From positions 1 to 9,234 of the forward strand of contig SHZG01000093.1 in the NCBI GenBank assembly GCA_009692395.1: DNA of 9,234 bases, given 5' to 3'. A program made the translations under genes and the position numbers. This document shows positions 1 through 7,284 of the stretch, piece after piece; position 1 is the first letter of the stretch; each line of letters opens with the position of its first letter. Below the pieces are notes generated by a model. The model was not told the origin of the DNA, ran no database searches, and was given only the letters and a program-made list of their open reading frames with translations. The stretch comes from Methylococcales bacterium (GTDB lineage Bacteria > Pseudomonadota > Gammaproteobacteria > Methylococcales > Methylomonadaceae).

Positions 1-179
1 ATACGCAGAAAATAGAACGTCAAAACCTGAACTTTCGGACATGGATCAAACGACTCAATCGCAAGACCATTTGCTTCTCAAAACTAGAGTTGATGCACGA
101 CACCGTCATCGGTTTGCTTATCAACAAGGTCGAATTCGGGCGCGATATTTATTCATAATTACAGATTGAATCCACTACC
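1..179 (+). mobile_element. IS1-family insertion sequence, right end (partial, runs off the left edge)
   Basis: This is the 3' part of an IS1-family element. It holds the C-terminal coding end of the transposase and then an end that stops at ...CCACTACC (read outward, GGTAGTGG...), similar in layout to the GGTAATG... termini of IS1. The boundary at 179 is set by comparison with the inverted copy at 9091-9234. The two are alignable for 144 bases with two differences, both in the terminal repeat (168 and 171), and they diverge completely just inside. Bases from 180 onward would include the 8-9 bp target duplication, but the other IS end is outside the window. Confidence 0.85.
3..158 (+). CDS. 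IS1-family transposase, C-terminal fragment
   Basis: Reading in frame from base 3 gives 51 residues and a TAA stop. Key segments are RTWIKRLNRKTICFSK and then HDTVIGLLINKVEFGRDIYS. This is the typical C-terminus of IS1 InsAB' DDE transposases, with the 'KTICFSKS..MHDTVIG' block and a short tail. The N-terminus and most catalytic residues lie off the window. Nothing in the visible part is broken, so the element may be intact beyond the edge. A second overlapping reading frame across the same bases (starting MDQTTQ) is a shadow. Confidence 0.85.
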   Translation, partial: TQKIERQNLNFRTWIKRLNRKTICFSKLELMHDTVIGLLINKVEFGRDIYS

Positions 180-180
180 T

Positions 181-291
181 TCAAGGGCTTATGATGGAGG
201 GACATCAACATCTCAAGACGGAAAACCAAACCCCCATCGTGTCATTGATTTGTCGAAAGATCCTGCTTTTGATTACGATGCACAATTCTAA
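181..291 (+). pseudogene. 3' remnant of an unknown gene truncated by the IS1-family insertion
   Basis: From the IS boundary the plus strand is open for 36 codons and ends at a TAA at 289-291. The translation starts SRAYDGGTSTSQDGKPNP and ends RVIDLSKDPAFDYDAQF. It is hydrophilic, has no internal stop, and reads like the end of a soluble or secreted protein. I do not recognise the family. It has no start codon of its own and abuts the IS exactly, as expected if the IS inserted into the gene and separated its 5' part. It ends convergently, 56 bases from the lnt stop codon. With so few codons it could be chance. Confidence 0.4.
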
Positions 292-321
292 AGTCAGGTA
301 GTGTAGGCAAGCGGCTATATC

Positions 322-344
322 GTGTGTATTGTGTGTATTGTGTG
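322..344. repeat. short tandem repeat, 9-bp unit GTGTGTATT
   Basis: Two perfect copies of GTGTGTATT (322-330 and 331-339) are followed by a partial third (GTGTG, 340-344). They lie in the gap just past the lnt stop codon. Apart from this repeat and the truncated remnant at 181-291, I see no promoter, RNA gene or clear terminator between the IS end and lnt. Confidence 0.5.
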
Positions 345-347
345 GAA

Positions 348-1832
348 TTAGCGTAATCGGTGGGCAAGTAAAAAGGCGCTTGCCCACCCTGAGATTAACA
401 ACCCAAGCAAAAACATCAACACAGGCTTATCGCCCAAGCGTGCATAAGGCGTTAAGCCTGCCATCGGGGTGATTTCTCCACGCAATACGCCGACTTCAAA
501 TAACGGTAGTTGCTGAGTCATTTTGCCATTGGGTGCGACGATGGCGGTTAAGCCTGTATTGGTTGAGCGCAATAAAAACCGTCCTGTTTCTAACGCTCGC
601 ATTCTTGCCATTTGTGCGTGTTGATGGGGTTCGATGGAGTTGCCGAACCAGCCATCATTGGTGACATTCACCAGATACGCGGCATTTTCGAAGCCTTGAA
701 TGGCATGATTGCCAAATACGTCTTCGTAACAAATCGAGGTTATGAATGAGTAGCCACCTGCGCTGAGTAACGGCTGATTATTACCACCAGCGGTAAAGTT
801 ACCCAATTTAATACTCAGTTGTTGTAACACAAACCCTGATACGGGTTGCCACGGCATGGTTTCGCCAAACGGCAGTAAATGTGTTTTGCGATAGTCGGCA
901 ATGCGGCTACCGAGCGTCATCACGGCGTTATATTTTTCGCCGCTGGTTTCATTCTTTATCGGTAAGCTGACAATCAAATCGGTATGGTGTTGCTGTGCGG
1001 CTTGGTGTAATGGCATTAAAAATAGATCTTCAACCTCTGATAAATACGCGGGAATGGCCGTTTCAGGCCAGACAATGACATTCACGCCCCAGTGTTGTTC
1101 AGTCAGGGTTTTATACAAACGCAAGGTGTTAAGTTTATTTTCGGGTAGCCATTTTTTGTCTTGCGTGATATTGCCTTGAATCAACGCGATTTGAAGCGGC
1201 GCACCGATAGGCTGAGTCCATTGTACGTTGTGCAAATAAGCACCACCTGCCCATAATACCAGCACTACCAACGCTCCACGCCAGTTAAATACCAAGATAA
1301 GAGCCGCACTTAACGCGACGATAAACCCCGTGCCGTACACGCCCAATACAGGAATATAACCCGCTAATGGCGTGTCTAATTGTGAATAGCCAGCGAGTAG
1401 CCAAGGAAAACCATCCAACACCCAGACACCGCGCAAATACTCAACTAATAGCCAAACAACAGGCATGAATAATACACGGTTAAAGGTTGTTATGTTGGCA
1501 GGTAGATAACCTGCCAATGCAGGAAAGATTGCCCAAAAACCAACAAACGTGGTGGTCATCGCACCCGAACTCATCATGCCCGCGTGTCCAAAATCATGAA
1601 TGCTGACATAAACCCACGATACGCCCAGCCCAAATTGCCCCAAGCCAAACAAATAACCGCGCATTAATGCGCGTCTAGGCGAAACGCGTTGCCAGCAGAT
1701 AAACAGTGCAATGAGTGCGATTAATGCTAGATAGGGATAATCAAACGGTGCGAACGCTAAGGTGTATAACAGCCCTGCGCCGAATGCTAAACAATCGCCT
1801 GCGTATTTATGGGAAAAAATTGTCATGTCCAT
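348..1832 (-). CDS. lnt: Apolipoprotein N-acyltransferase
   Basis: Inner-membrane enzyme that moves an acyl chain from phospholipid to the N-terminal cysteine of apolipoproteins, the last step of lipoprotein maturation after Lgt and LspA. The N-terminal half (about residues 12-205) is a series of hydrophobic helices. The C-terminal half (about 212-455) is a nitrilase-like periplasmic domain. Family catalytic positions are visible: Glu257 in VIVWPETAIP, Lys316 in YRKTHLLPFGE, and Cys368 in ITSICYEDVFG. The conserved GWFGNS..PHQH block (about 395-404) and a final membrane helix (about 468-490) follow. Its 494 residues are close to the 512 of E. coli, so it appears complete. ATG codons at residues 1 and 3 are both plausible starts, and neither has a strong ribosome site. 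It follows the ABC ATPase by 34 bases on the same strand and is probably co-transcribed with it. It is not linked here to its frequent neighbour ybeX/corC. Confidence 0.95.
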   Translation of the reverse strand: MDMTIFSHKYAGDCLAFGAGLLYTLAFAPFDYPYLALIALIALFICWQRVSPRRALMRGYLFGLGQFGLGVSWVYVSIHDFGHAGMMSSGAMTTTFVGFWAIFPALAGYLPANITTFNRVLFMPVVWLLVEYLRGVWVLDGFPWLLAGYSQLDTPLAGYIPVLGVYGTGFIVALSAALILVFNWRGALVVLVLWAGGAYLHNVQWTQPIGAPLQIALIQGNITQDKKWLPENKLNTLRLYKTLTEQHWGVNVIVWPETAIPAYLSEVEDLFLMPLHQAAQQHHTDLIVSLPIKNETSGEKYNAVMTLGSRIADYRKTHLLPFGETMPWQPVSGFVLQQLSIKLGNFTAGGNNQPLLSAGGYSFITSICYEDVFGNHAIQGFENAAYLVNVTNDGWFGNSIEPHQHAQMARMRALETGRFLLRSTNTGLTAIVAPNGKMTQQLPLFEVGVLRGEITPMAGLTPYARLGDKPVLMFLLGLLISGWASAFLLAHRLR

Positions 1833-1866
1833 TATGCTGTCACGTCGCTATAAAGCTCTATTCACT

Positions 1867-2547
1867 TCAGCTTATCTTGGTCACATGACCATCATCCATC
1901 TGCGCAACACGGTCGGCAAATGCAAAAATCCGTGCATCGTGGGTGACGATTACGAGGGCGCGGTCGTGTTGTAAGGCAACTTCTTTGAGTAAATTCATCA
2001 CATTATGCCCGCTGACGTGATCTAACGCGCTAGTCGGTTCGTCGCAAACAATTAACCGTGGGCTATGCACCAAGGCACGCGCAATGGCAACGCGTTGTTG
2101 CTGTCCGCCTGATAGTTGTGAGGGCTTGGATTTCCAGCGGTCGCCTAACCCAACCTGCTCTAATACTTTAATGGCTTTGCGTTCCGTTTCGGCGCGTTTT
2201 ACGCCGTTAATAATCAGCGGAATAGAGACATTTTCAGCGGCATTGAGTGACGGCAATAAATTAAAGGCTTGAAACACAAAGCCGATATTTTTGGCGCGAA
2301 ACTGAAGTTTATCTTTGCTACGCATGGCGTTGACGTTTTCGCCAAACAGTTCACACACGCCCGAATCTTGATTGAGTATGCCCGCAATTACCGAAATTAA
2401 GGTCGTCTTACCGCAGCCAGATGGCCCGACTAACATCATTAATTCACCCAGTTTAATATTTAAGTCGATGTCGTTTAAGGCAATGACTTTCTGTCCACCT
2501 GCATCATAGATTTTAACCAGTTTTTCACAACGAACGGCATCAACCAT
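1867..2547 (-). CDS. ABC transporter ATP-binding protein (MacB/LolD/DevA-like)
   Basis: Cytoplasmic nucleotide-binding subunit of an exporter of the MacB/LolD/DevA class. All motifs are present in 226 residues: Walker A GPSGCGKTT (41-49), Q-loop Gln93 in VFQAFNLLP, signature LSGGQQQR (145-152), Walker B and D-loop LIVCDEPTSALD (165-176), and the switch His203 in VTHDA. The length is normal for the family. It starts two bases after the permease stop codon (TGA TT ATG), with an AAGAG-like ribosome site inside the end of the permease gene, so the two are translationally coupled. The partner is the FtsX-like permease directly upstream, which is interrupted by a stop codon, so this intact ATPase may lack a working membrane partner. 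The substrate cannot be told from sequence. I give no gene symbol because lolD, macB and devA cannot be distinguished on the ATPase alone. Confidence 0.9.
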   Translation of the reverse strand: MVDAVRCEKLVKIYDAGGQKVIALNDIDLNIKLGELMMLVGPSGCGKTTLISVIAGILNQDSGVCELFGENVNAMRSKDKLQFRAKNIGFVFQAFNLLPSLNAAENVSIPLIINGVKRAETERKAIKVLEQVGLGDRWKSKPSQLSGGQQQRVAIARALVHSPRLIVCDEPTSALDHVSGHNVMNLLKEVALQHDRALVIVTHDARIFAFADRVAQMDDGHVTKIS

Positions 2548-2549
2548 AA

Positions 2550-2942
2550 TCAGCTCTTAAACACGATGGCGGGTTCTAAACGAATCACTTTTAGAATGCT
2601 GATGAACGCGGCGAGCATACAAATAATGCTCACACCCGCACCGCTAAAGAGGAGCAATTGCCACGGAAATTTGAACGCTAAAATAGTGTGGCGCATGGCA
2701 TAGCCGAATAAGGCGGTTAAGCCTACACCCATGCCATAACCGATACTGCCGACTAACACCGCTTGCAATAAAATCATCCGTAATAATGTCCAATTGCTCG
2801 TTCCCATCGCTTTGAATACTCCGAATTGGCGGATATTTTCCAGTGTGAAGCTGTAAAAGGTTTGCCCAGCAATTGCCGCACCGACAATAAAACCCAATAA
2901 TACCGAAATACCAAAGTTAATCGGTATGCCTATGTTATTCAT
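2550..2942 (-). pseudogene. FtsX/MacB-like ABC permease, C-terminal half (after an in-frame TAG)
   Basis: This is the downstream part of the permease whose N-terminal half ends at 2946. It is in the same frame, and only the TAG (2946-2948) and a TTT codon (2943-2945) separate the two. Starting from the ATG at 2942 there are 130 residues with three hydrophobic helices (about 9-30, 56-80 and 94-117). This is the FtsX-domain core, including IPINFGISVLLGFIVG and the cytoplasmic ENIRQFGVFKAMG segment that contacts the ATPase. The first residues, NNIGIPINFG, match the interior of full-length relatives rather than a natural N-terminus. The ATG is therefore a normal internal methionine, though re-initiation there is possible. 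It ends with TGA two bases before the ATPase start. Confidence 0.85.
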
Positions 2943-2945
2943 AAA

Positions 2946-3710
2946 CTAATTATATGTCAGCTCCATAAATTCGCTTTGCGTGTACGCCGCTAAGCCCGTT
3001 TTTTCTTTAATCCGTTGCGTGAGTTCGTGTAAATCTTGCCCTTTAGCGGCTTTAACTAGCACCAATGACAACAGCTTCCGCTCTCTGGGTGCGTAACTTT
3101 TAGCGCGGGAATAAGTGGTATAAATCACAGGTTGTGATTGAAACGTGCGCGTGACTTTAGCGATACCCACCACGATAGCGCGGCGGTCATTGAGTTCTAA
3201 ACTGTCGCCGATTTTCAGAAAAATGGGTTTGCCACCTGCAACAAGCGGCGGTTTTGCTAGTGTTTCGTTAATACCATCGACATCAATAATCACGCTATCG
3301 CTGCGGCGTAAATCGCTAATCTCACCTTCTAACATCATCGGCGGGCCACCAATCAGCGTCGTATCATCTAAACCCACCACGATACAGGTTTGAAATGTAC
3401 CATCGGCAAGCCGTGCTTTTAACAGACCTTTATACATCGGCATAGCCCACGCCACGCCTGAAATACCGCGTACTCTGTACAGCTCAGTATCTTGTAACGG
3501 CTTAATATCATCAACAAACTGGACTTTTTCATCCATCACCCAAATATCAGGCAAACCTGTATCGGAAATGAAACTGTATGAACGCGCCATGAGTCCGACA
3601 AAAATCGCAGGTTGTTGAGTCATAATCAACGAGGCAAACGTCAGCCCCATGACAATTCCAAAGTATTTACCTTTATCGCCCATTAACATTTTTAAGGCTA
3701 TGTGATTCAT
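2946..3710 (-). pseudogene. FtsX/MacB-like ABC permease, N-terminal half, ended by an in-frame TAG
   Basis: Membrane subunit of an ABC exporter of the MacB/DevC type. It holds the first membrane helix (about 15-33, after the GDKGKYFGIVMG segment) and the periplasmic MacB-type core (about 45-245, with VGLDDTTLIGGPP and SVIIDVDG). It stops at a TAG after ...MELTYN. The next in-frame codons continue directly into the missing FtsX domain (2942 to 2550). Joined, the frame is 386 codons, about the usual length for DevC-like permeases. The simplest reading is one nonsense change of a sense codon (for example TAT, CAG or TGG to TAG), or a sequencing error. The ATG at 3710 is the family-typical start but has no clear ribosome site. 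The HlyD-type adaptor usually found just upstream in DevBCA operons is absent, since the gene before it is cysN. Confidence 0.85.
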
Positions 3711-3796
3711 GATTGGGTGTGGCTAAAGAAGAGAATGATGGGGTGAATCTTATTTGATAGCTTCACGCGTAGGGGTTATTTGCCCGTGTTACAGAC

Positions 3797-3822
3797 AGTC
3801 CAATAGCCGAAGCTATTGGACT
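3797..3822 (-). terminator. Stem-loop after cysN, 11-bp perfect stem with UUCG loop
   Basis: AGTCCAATAGC (3797-3807) and GCTATTGGACT (3812-3822) are perfect inverted repeats around a 4-base loop. On the transcribed minus strand the loop reads C(UUCG)G, an unusually stable tetraloop. The hairpin begins 11 bases after the cysN stop codon, where an intrinsic terminator is expected, and it separates cysN from the permease operon. No U-tract follows (GUCUGUAACA), so it may act as an mRNA 3'-end stabiliser or a Rho-assisted site rather than a classical terminator. The remaining 3711-3796 shows no convincing promoter for the permease. Confidence 0.5.
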
Positions 3823-3833
3823 TAAAACAGTAA

Positions 3834-5468
3834 TCAATAAATGATTTTTTGAGTCTTCAACAGTGTGTAAATTTCATCCAGCGTGTGTTTATCGGTATCA
3901 AAAATAACATTAATATCGCTTAAATCGACGGTGCTATGAGTGCATAAACCAATTAAGCCTGCGTTTTTAATGATATTAATCACTGATGTTGTCGCCTCAG
4001 TTTCTAATACTGTGCTGGCATGACCGTTATCAAATAAACGTCTTTCCAGTTGATAAGCAATGTCGGTGTGGTCGGTGCCTGTTAGCCATACAGCGGTTGG
4101 AATTTGGCTAAAACGGGCGGCACGTTCTTCGCGGCTAACCGCTGCCTGTGATTCATCATCATGAAGACCCGTAATCATCCCCGCACCGACTGTGCTGTTA
4201 GTCAAACGATCGATGATAATAAACGCGCCTGTGCCTTTGTTGGTTTTGTACGGGTCTATCACCACTGGCGCATTAACTGATAGCGTACAAGAACCGATTT
4301 CATTGAGTTTTAACTCTTTGGCATCGTGGTGTTCTAAGGTATTGACATCAATACGGTGATAAATCAATGACACCGAACCTGACACACTGCGGGTTGCTAA
4401 TTTAATTGTATATTGCCGTCCTGCAATTAACGGCTGTTCCGTCATCCAAACCAACGTGGCTTTGAATTTATCGGTAATCGTCGCAGGAATGGTTTGCTTG
4501 CCCACCAACATATCGCCACGGCTGACATCAATTTCATCTTCTAACGTGAAGGTGACTGCCATTGGTGGAAATGCGCGTGTTATCTCACCGTCATAAGTGA
4601 CGATGGATTTAATTTTGCTGGATTTTCCAGACGGTAACGCGGTGACTGTATCGCCTTGATTAAACACACCCGAAGCAACCGTACCGCAAAAGCCGCGAAA
4701 ATCTAAATTAGGGCGATTGACATACTGCACAGGGAAACGCGCATCAACAAAATTATGGTCGGCGGTAATTTGGATACTATTAAGAGCGGTCATTAATGAA
4801 TCCCCCGTAAACCAAGGCATATTCTCGCTGGCATTGACCACGTTATCGCCATCTAATGCGGACATCGGAATAAAGTAAATGTCGTGTAAATTTAAACTCT
4901 TCGTAAAAGCGAGATAATCTTGCTTGATTTTATTAAACACGTCTTCACTGTAACCCATCAAATCCATTTTATTGACCGCAACAATGATGTGTTGAATGCC
5001 CAATAACGACACGATAAAGCTATGGCGTTTCGTCTGTGTCTGCACGCCATAACGGGCATCAATCAAAATAATCGCTAAGTCACACGTCGATGCACCTGTT
5101 GCCATATTGCGCGTGTATTGTTCATGGCCGGGTGTATCGGCAATAATAAATTTGCGCGTTGAAGTCGAAAAATAACGGTAAGCCACGTCGATAGTAATGC
5201 CTTGTTCGCGTTCGGCTTGCAAACCATCAACCAACAACGCGAGGTCAATTTTACCCGCGCCCGTCGTGCCAGATTTGACGCTATCGGACTGCACCGCCGC
5301 CAACTGGTCTTCATAAATCATTTTAGAATCGTATAACAACCGCCCAATGAGGGTACTTTTACCATCATCAACATTGCCACAGGTTAAAAAACGCAATAAT
5401 TCTTTGCGCTCGTGTTGTGCTAAGTAAGCATCTATATCAGTGCTGATTAAATCGGATTGGTGGGACAT
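3834..5468 (-). CDS. cysN: Sulfate adenylyltransferase subunit 1 (GTPase), with a degenerate CysC-like C-terminal tail
   Basis: The GTPase subunit of ATP sulfurylase. With CysD it couples GTP hydrolysis to formation of adenosine 5'-phosphosulfate from ATP and sulfate in the cytoplasm. The N-terminal GTPase domain shows G1 GNVDDGKST (31-39), G3 DTPGH (111-115), G4 NKMD (166-169) and G5 SAL (203-205). Two EF-Tu-like beta-barrels follow to about residue 440. At 544 residues it is longer than E. coli CysN (475) but shorter than CysNC/NodQ fusions (about 630). The extra 452-544 matches the start and end of an APS kinase domain (VWLTG..., IAYQLERRLFDNGH), but the P-loop GxxGxGKS is replaced by GTDHTD and the middle is missing. 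It starts at an ATG with an AGGA ribosome site 8 bases upstream, 33 bases after the DUF4276 gene. cysD is not adjacent: it lies 2.6 kb upstream beyond four inserted genes. Confidence 0.95.
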   Translation of the reverse strand: MSHQSDLISTDIDAYLAQHERKELLRFLTCGNVDDGKSTLIGRLLYDSKMIYEDQLAAVQSDSVKSGTTGAGKIDLALLVDGLQAEREQGITIDVAYRYFSTSTRKFIIADTPGHEQYTRNMATGASTCDLAIILIDARYGVQTQTKRHSFIVSLLGIQHIIVAVNKMDLMGYSEDVFNKIKQDYLAFTKSLNLHDIYFIPMSALDGDNVVNASENMPWFTGDSLMTALNSIQITADHNFVDARFPVQYVNRPNLDFRGFCGTVASGVFNQGDTVTALPSGKSSKIKSIVTYDGEITRAFPPMAVTFTLEDEIDVSRGDMLVGKQTIPATITDKFKATLVWMTEQPLIAGRQYTIKLATRSVSGSVSLIYHRIDVNTLEHHDAKELKLNEIGSCTLSVNAPVVIDPYKTNKGTGAFIIIDRLTNSTVGAGMITGLHDDESQAAVSREERAARFSQIPTAVWLTGTDHTDIAYQLERRLFDNGHASTVLETEATTSVINIIKNAGLIGLCTHSTVDLSDINVIFDTDKHTLDEIYTLLKTQKIIY

Positions 5469-5501
5469 GGATTTTCCTAAGACTATAAAATTATTTAATT
5501 A

Positions 5502-6119
5502 TTAATTTGAAGGCAGGTGTTTTTCTGGTTCTTTAAGAATTTTGCAGAGATTTTCAGCATAAGAACTATTTTTAATCACTTCATTTGCATTTATTCTGCT
5601 TAATAATTCAAAAGAATGCCCGCATTTACTGTGGCCACCTTTAGTGGTCTTGCAAGTCGCATTATTTAATGTAGCGTATAAATCTTGTTTAGAAATACTG
5701 TCTATATTGGTATTTTTTGATAACGCATTGTGATTAAACTCTTTTCCATAAGAATCAGCTAAGGTCTTTTTATCGACCATAAACCACGCCTCCATACATT
5801 CGACCATAAAATGTAAATGTTCTTCGGTTGCGTTATCGGGCTTTTGCCATTTATCACCTTCTCGCAAAAGAACGTGTTGCCACTTACTAATATTGGTTAC
5901 AGGAGCTTCGCTATCCACTAAAAGCAAGCAATACTCATCTTTTTTACAGGTTTTTAACGCCTTACAAAAGTCTTTATAAGCCGTTAAACGACCGCCGCAA
6001 GCAATAACGCTCAACTTAATGTCTACTTTTCTAAAAAATTCACTAAAACCTTTACGGCAACTTGCTTGTTGCAGACGAGTATCGCCGCCACCTTCTGCAT
6101 AAATGGTAATTTTTACCAT
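5502..6119 (-). CDS. DUF4276 family protein, possibly a TOPRIM-like effector
   Basis: A 205-residue soluble protein of the DUF4276 family, with no signal peptide or membrane segment. Family-like features are AEGGGD with Glu9 near the N-terminus, LLLVDSEAP with Asp69 and Glu71, the MVECMEAWFMVD block (105-116), and KGGHSKCGHSFELL (160-173). An early Glu-Gly motif followed by an Asp-x-acidic motif after a hydrophobic strand resembles TOPRIM nuclease folds; that relation is inferred, not shown. It overlaps the upstream ATPase by seven bases (ATGGTAA) and has a strong GGAGG ribosome site six bases before its ATG, inside the ATPase's last codons, so the two are a translationally coupled pair. Pairs of such an ATPase with a small TOPRIM-like protein recall PARIS-type (AriA/AriB) defence. 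The gene looks intact and is AT-rich compared with cysN. Its biochemical function is unknown. Confidence 0.8.
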   Translation of the reverse strand: MVKITIYAEGGGDTRLQQASCRKGFSEFFRKVDIKLSVIACGGRLTAYKDFCKALKTCKKDEYCLLLVDSEAPVTNISKWQHVLLREGDKWQKPDNATEEHLHFMVECMEAWFMVDKKTLADSYGKEFNHNALSKNTNIDSISKQDLYATLNNATCKTTKGGHSKCGHSFELLSRINANEVIKNSSYAENLCKILKEPEKHLPSN

Positions 6120-7282
6120 CTATTGCCTCCGATATGTCCTCGACTCCATAACTGCCCTAAACTGTAATCTTGCAGCCAGTCCGTTAAGTCTTCTTTATTT
6201 AAGCGAGTAACAGTCGTTGAACCTTCATGCTTATCAAAAACCAATACAGCTTCTGGCATATCGCTTAACGCATCCACTAAATCGGCAGAATGCGTGGTAA
6301 TAATTAATTGAGTTTTTTGTGCGGCTTCTTTTAATAAATCTATTAAAGTTGGCAATATATCTGGATACAAACCCAATTCTGGTTCTTCTATACAAATCAA
6401 TGGTGGTGGATTTGGATGTAATAAAATGGCTAATAAGCAAAGAGAACGTAATGTGCCGTCTGATAATCTGGAAGCAGGAATAGTAAAACCATTTTCTTCA
6501 AAAAAGACTTGTATATATCCACCTTGAACAATGACATCAAAATCAGCAATACTTTCATTAAATAGCTTTAACGCGTCTAATAGTTTTCTTTTAATTTCAG
6601 GATTGCGGCGCAAACTATTTAAAATTAAACCTAAATTACTAGCATCTTCTTCTAAAAACTCATTGGGTAAATCGGCGCATTGTAACGTTCTTGGTGCCGC
6701 ATTGCGTCCAAATTGCCATTCTCGATAAAGGCGTATCTTTTCATAAAAACTACTTAAAGAAGCCATCTCTGGATAAGTAGCAGAGTCTTGTCGTTGCGCT
6801 AAAATAGACTGGTTAGCTTCAATACTTTCCCAATTTAATTCTTTGTCTAAACCCGATTTCTGAGTAATAAAAGCTTTCTGACCATTATATTTATCATCAA
6901 AACAAAATTCTGAATAGCCAACGTTCCCTTTCTTTTCACTTTCAATAGATTCATTAATAATTTCAAGGCGATAATCTATTGCGCGTGCGTAAAACCCAAG
7001 TATATGTCGAAGTGGTTGTTGGCTTTTTGAATTTATTACTATTACGTCTATTCTAGCTGTCGGATTTTCTCCACCTTTCCACAACCATTCTTCAATACCA
7101 CCACCATCGCGTATTACTTTGCTTAAATCCTTAGGCATAGCCTGTAATAAACTAATAGCTTCAATTCAATTAGATTTACCAGAACCATTTGCACCAATCA
7201 GCACATTTAAACCTTTATTAAATGTAATCTCAGTATTTTCACCAAAAGATAATAAATTATGTAGCCTGATAGTTTTTAACAT
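6113..7282 (-). pseudogene. AAA/ABC-type ATPase (AAA_21/AAA_15-like), interrupted by TGA next to Walker A
   Basis: An SMC/OLD/RecF-like ATPase usually found with DUF4276 partners. The full frame from the ATG at 7282 is 390 codons including the natural TAA. It begins MLKTIRLHNLLSFGEN, followed by Walker A GANGSGKSN (30-38; GANGSGKS at 7172-7195). Codon 39 is TGA (7166-7168), where relatives carry Leu or a similar residue; TTA to TGA is one change. The frame then continues as IEAISLLQA without shift. Further on are signature LSDGTLR (about 273-279), Walker B LICIEEPELGLYP (about 295-307), switch His in TTHSADLVD (about 329-337), and the family-typical end GQLWSRGHIGGNRW. Translation restarting at the ATG at 7138 would lack the nucleotide-binding P-loop. 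It starts two bases after the preceding Excalibur gene and overlaps DUF4276. As sequenced it is probably non-functional unless the TGA is an error or is read through. Confidence 0.85.
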
Positions 7283-7284
7283 AT

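Noticed and set aside
205..387. 60-codon minus-strand frame overlapping the lnt 3' end
   Set aside because: It overlaps the end of lnt in another frame, has no ribosome site, includes the low-complexity GTGTGTATT repeat and resembles no protein I know.
901..3393. Several plus-strand frames of 60-90 codons opposite lnt and the ABC genes
   Set aside because: All lie antisense to well-supported genes, with no family features or ribosome sites, so they are shadows.
5075..5314. 79-codon frame on the minus strand inside cysN
   Set aside because: It is out of frame with the CysN GTPase domain, whose motifs are intact across the region.
5480..5508. AT-only imperfect inverted repeat between DUF4276 and cysN as a terminator
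   Set aside because: The pairing is imperfect with no G-C pairs, so it would not form a stable terminator hairpin.
2946..7168. Alternative genetic code or recoding that would read TGA or TAG as sense
   Set aside because: TGA clearly ends cysN, the permease, the ABC ATPase and an Excalibur gene, and tryptophans are TGG. One TAG is too little evidence for amber recoding, and no selenocysteine or pyrrolysine context is seen.
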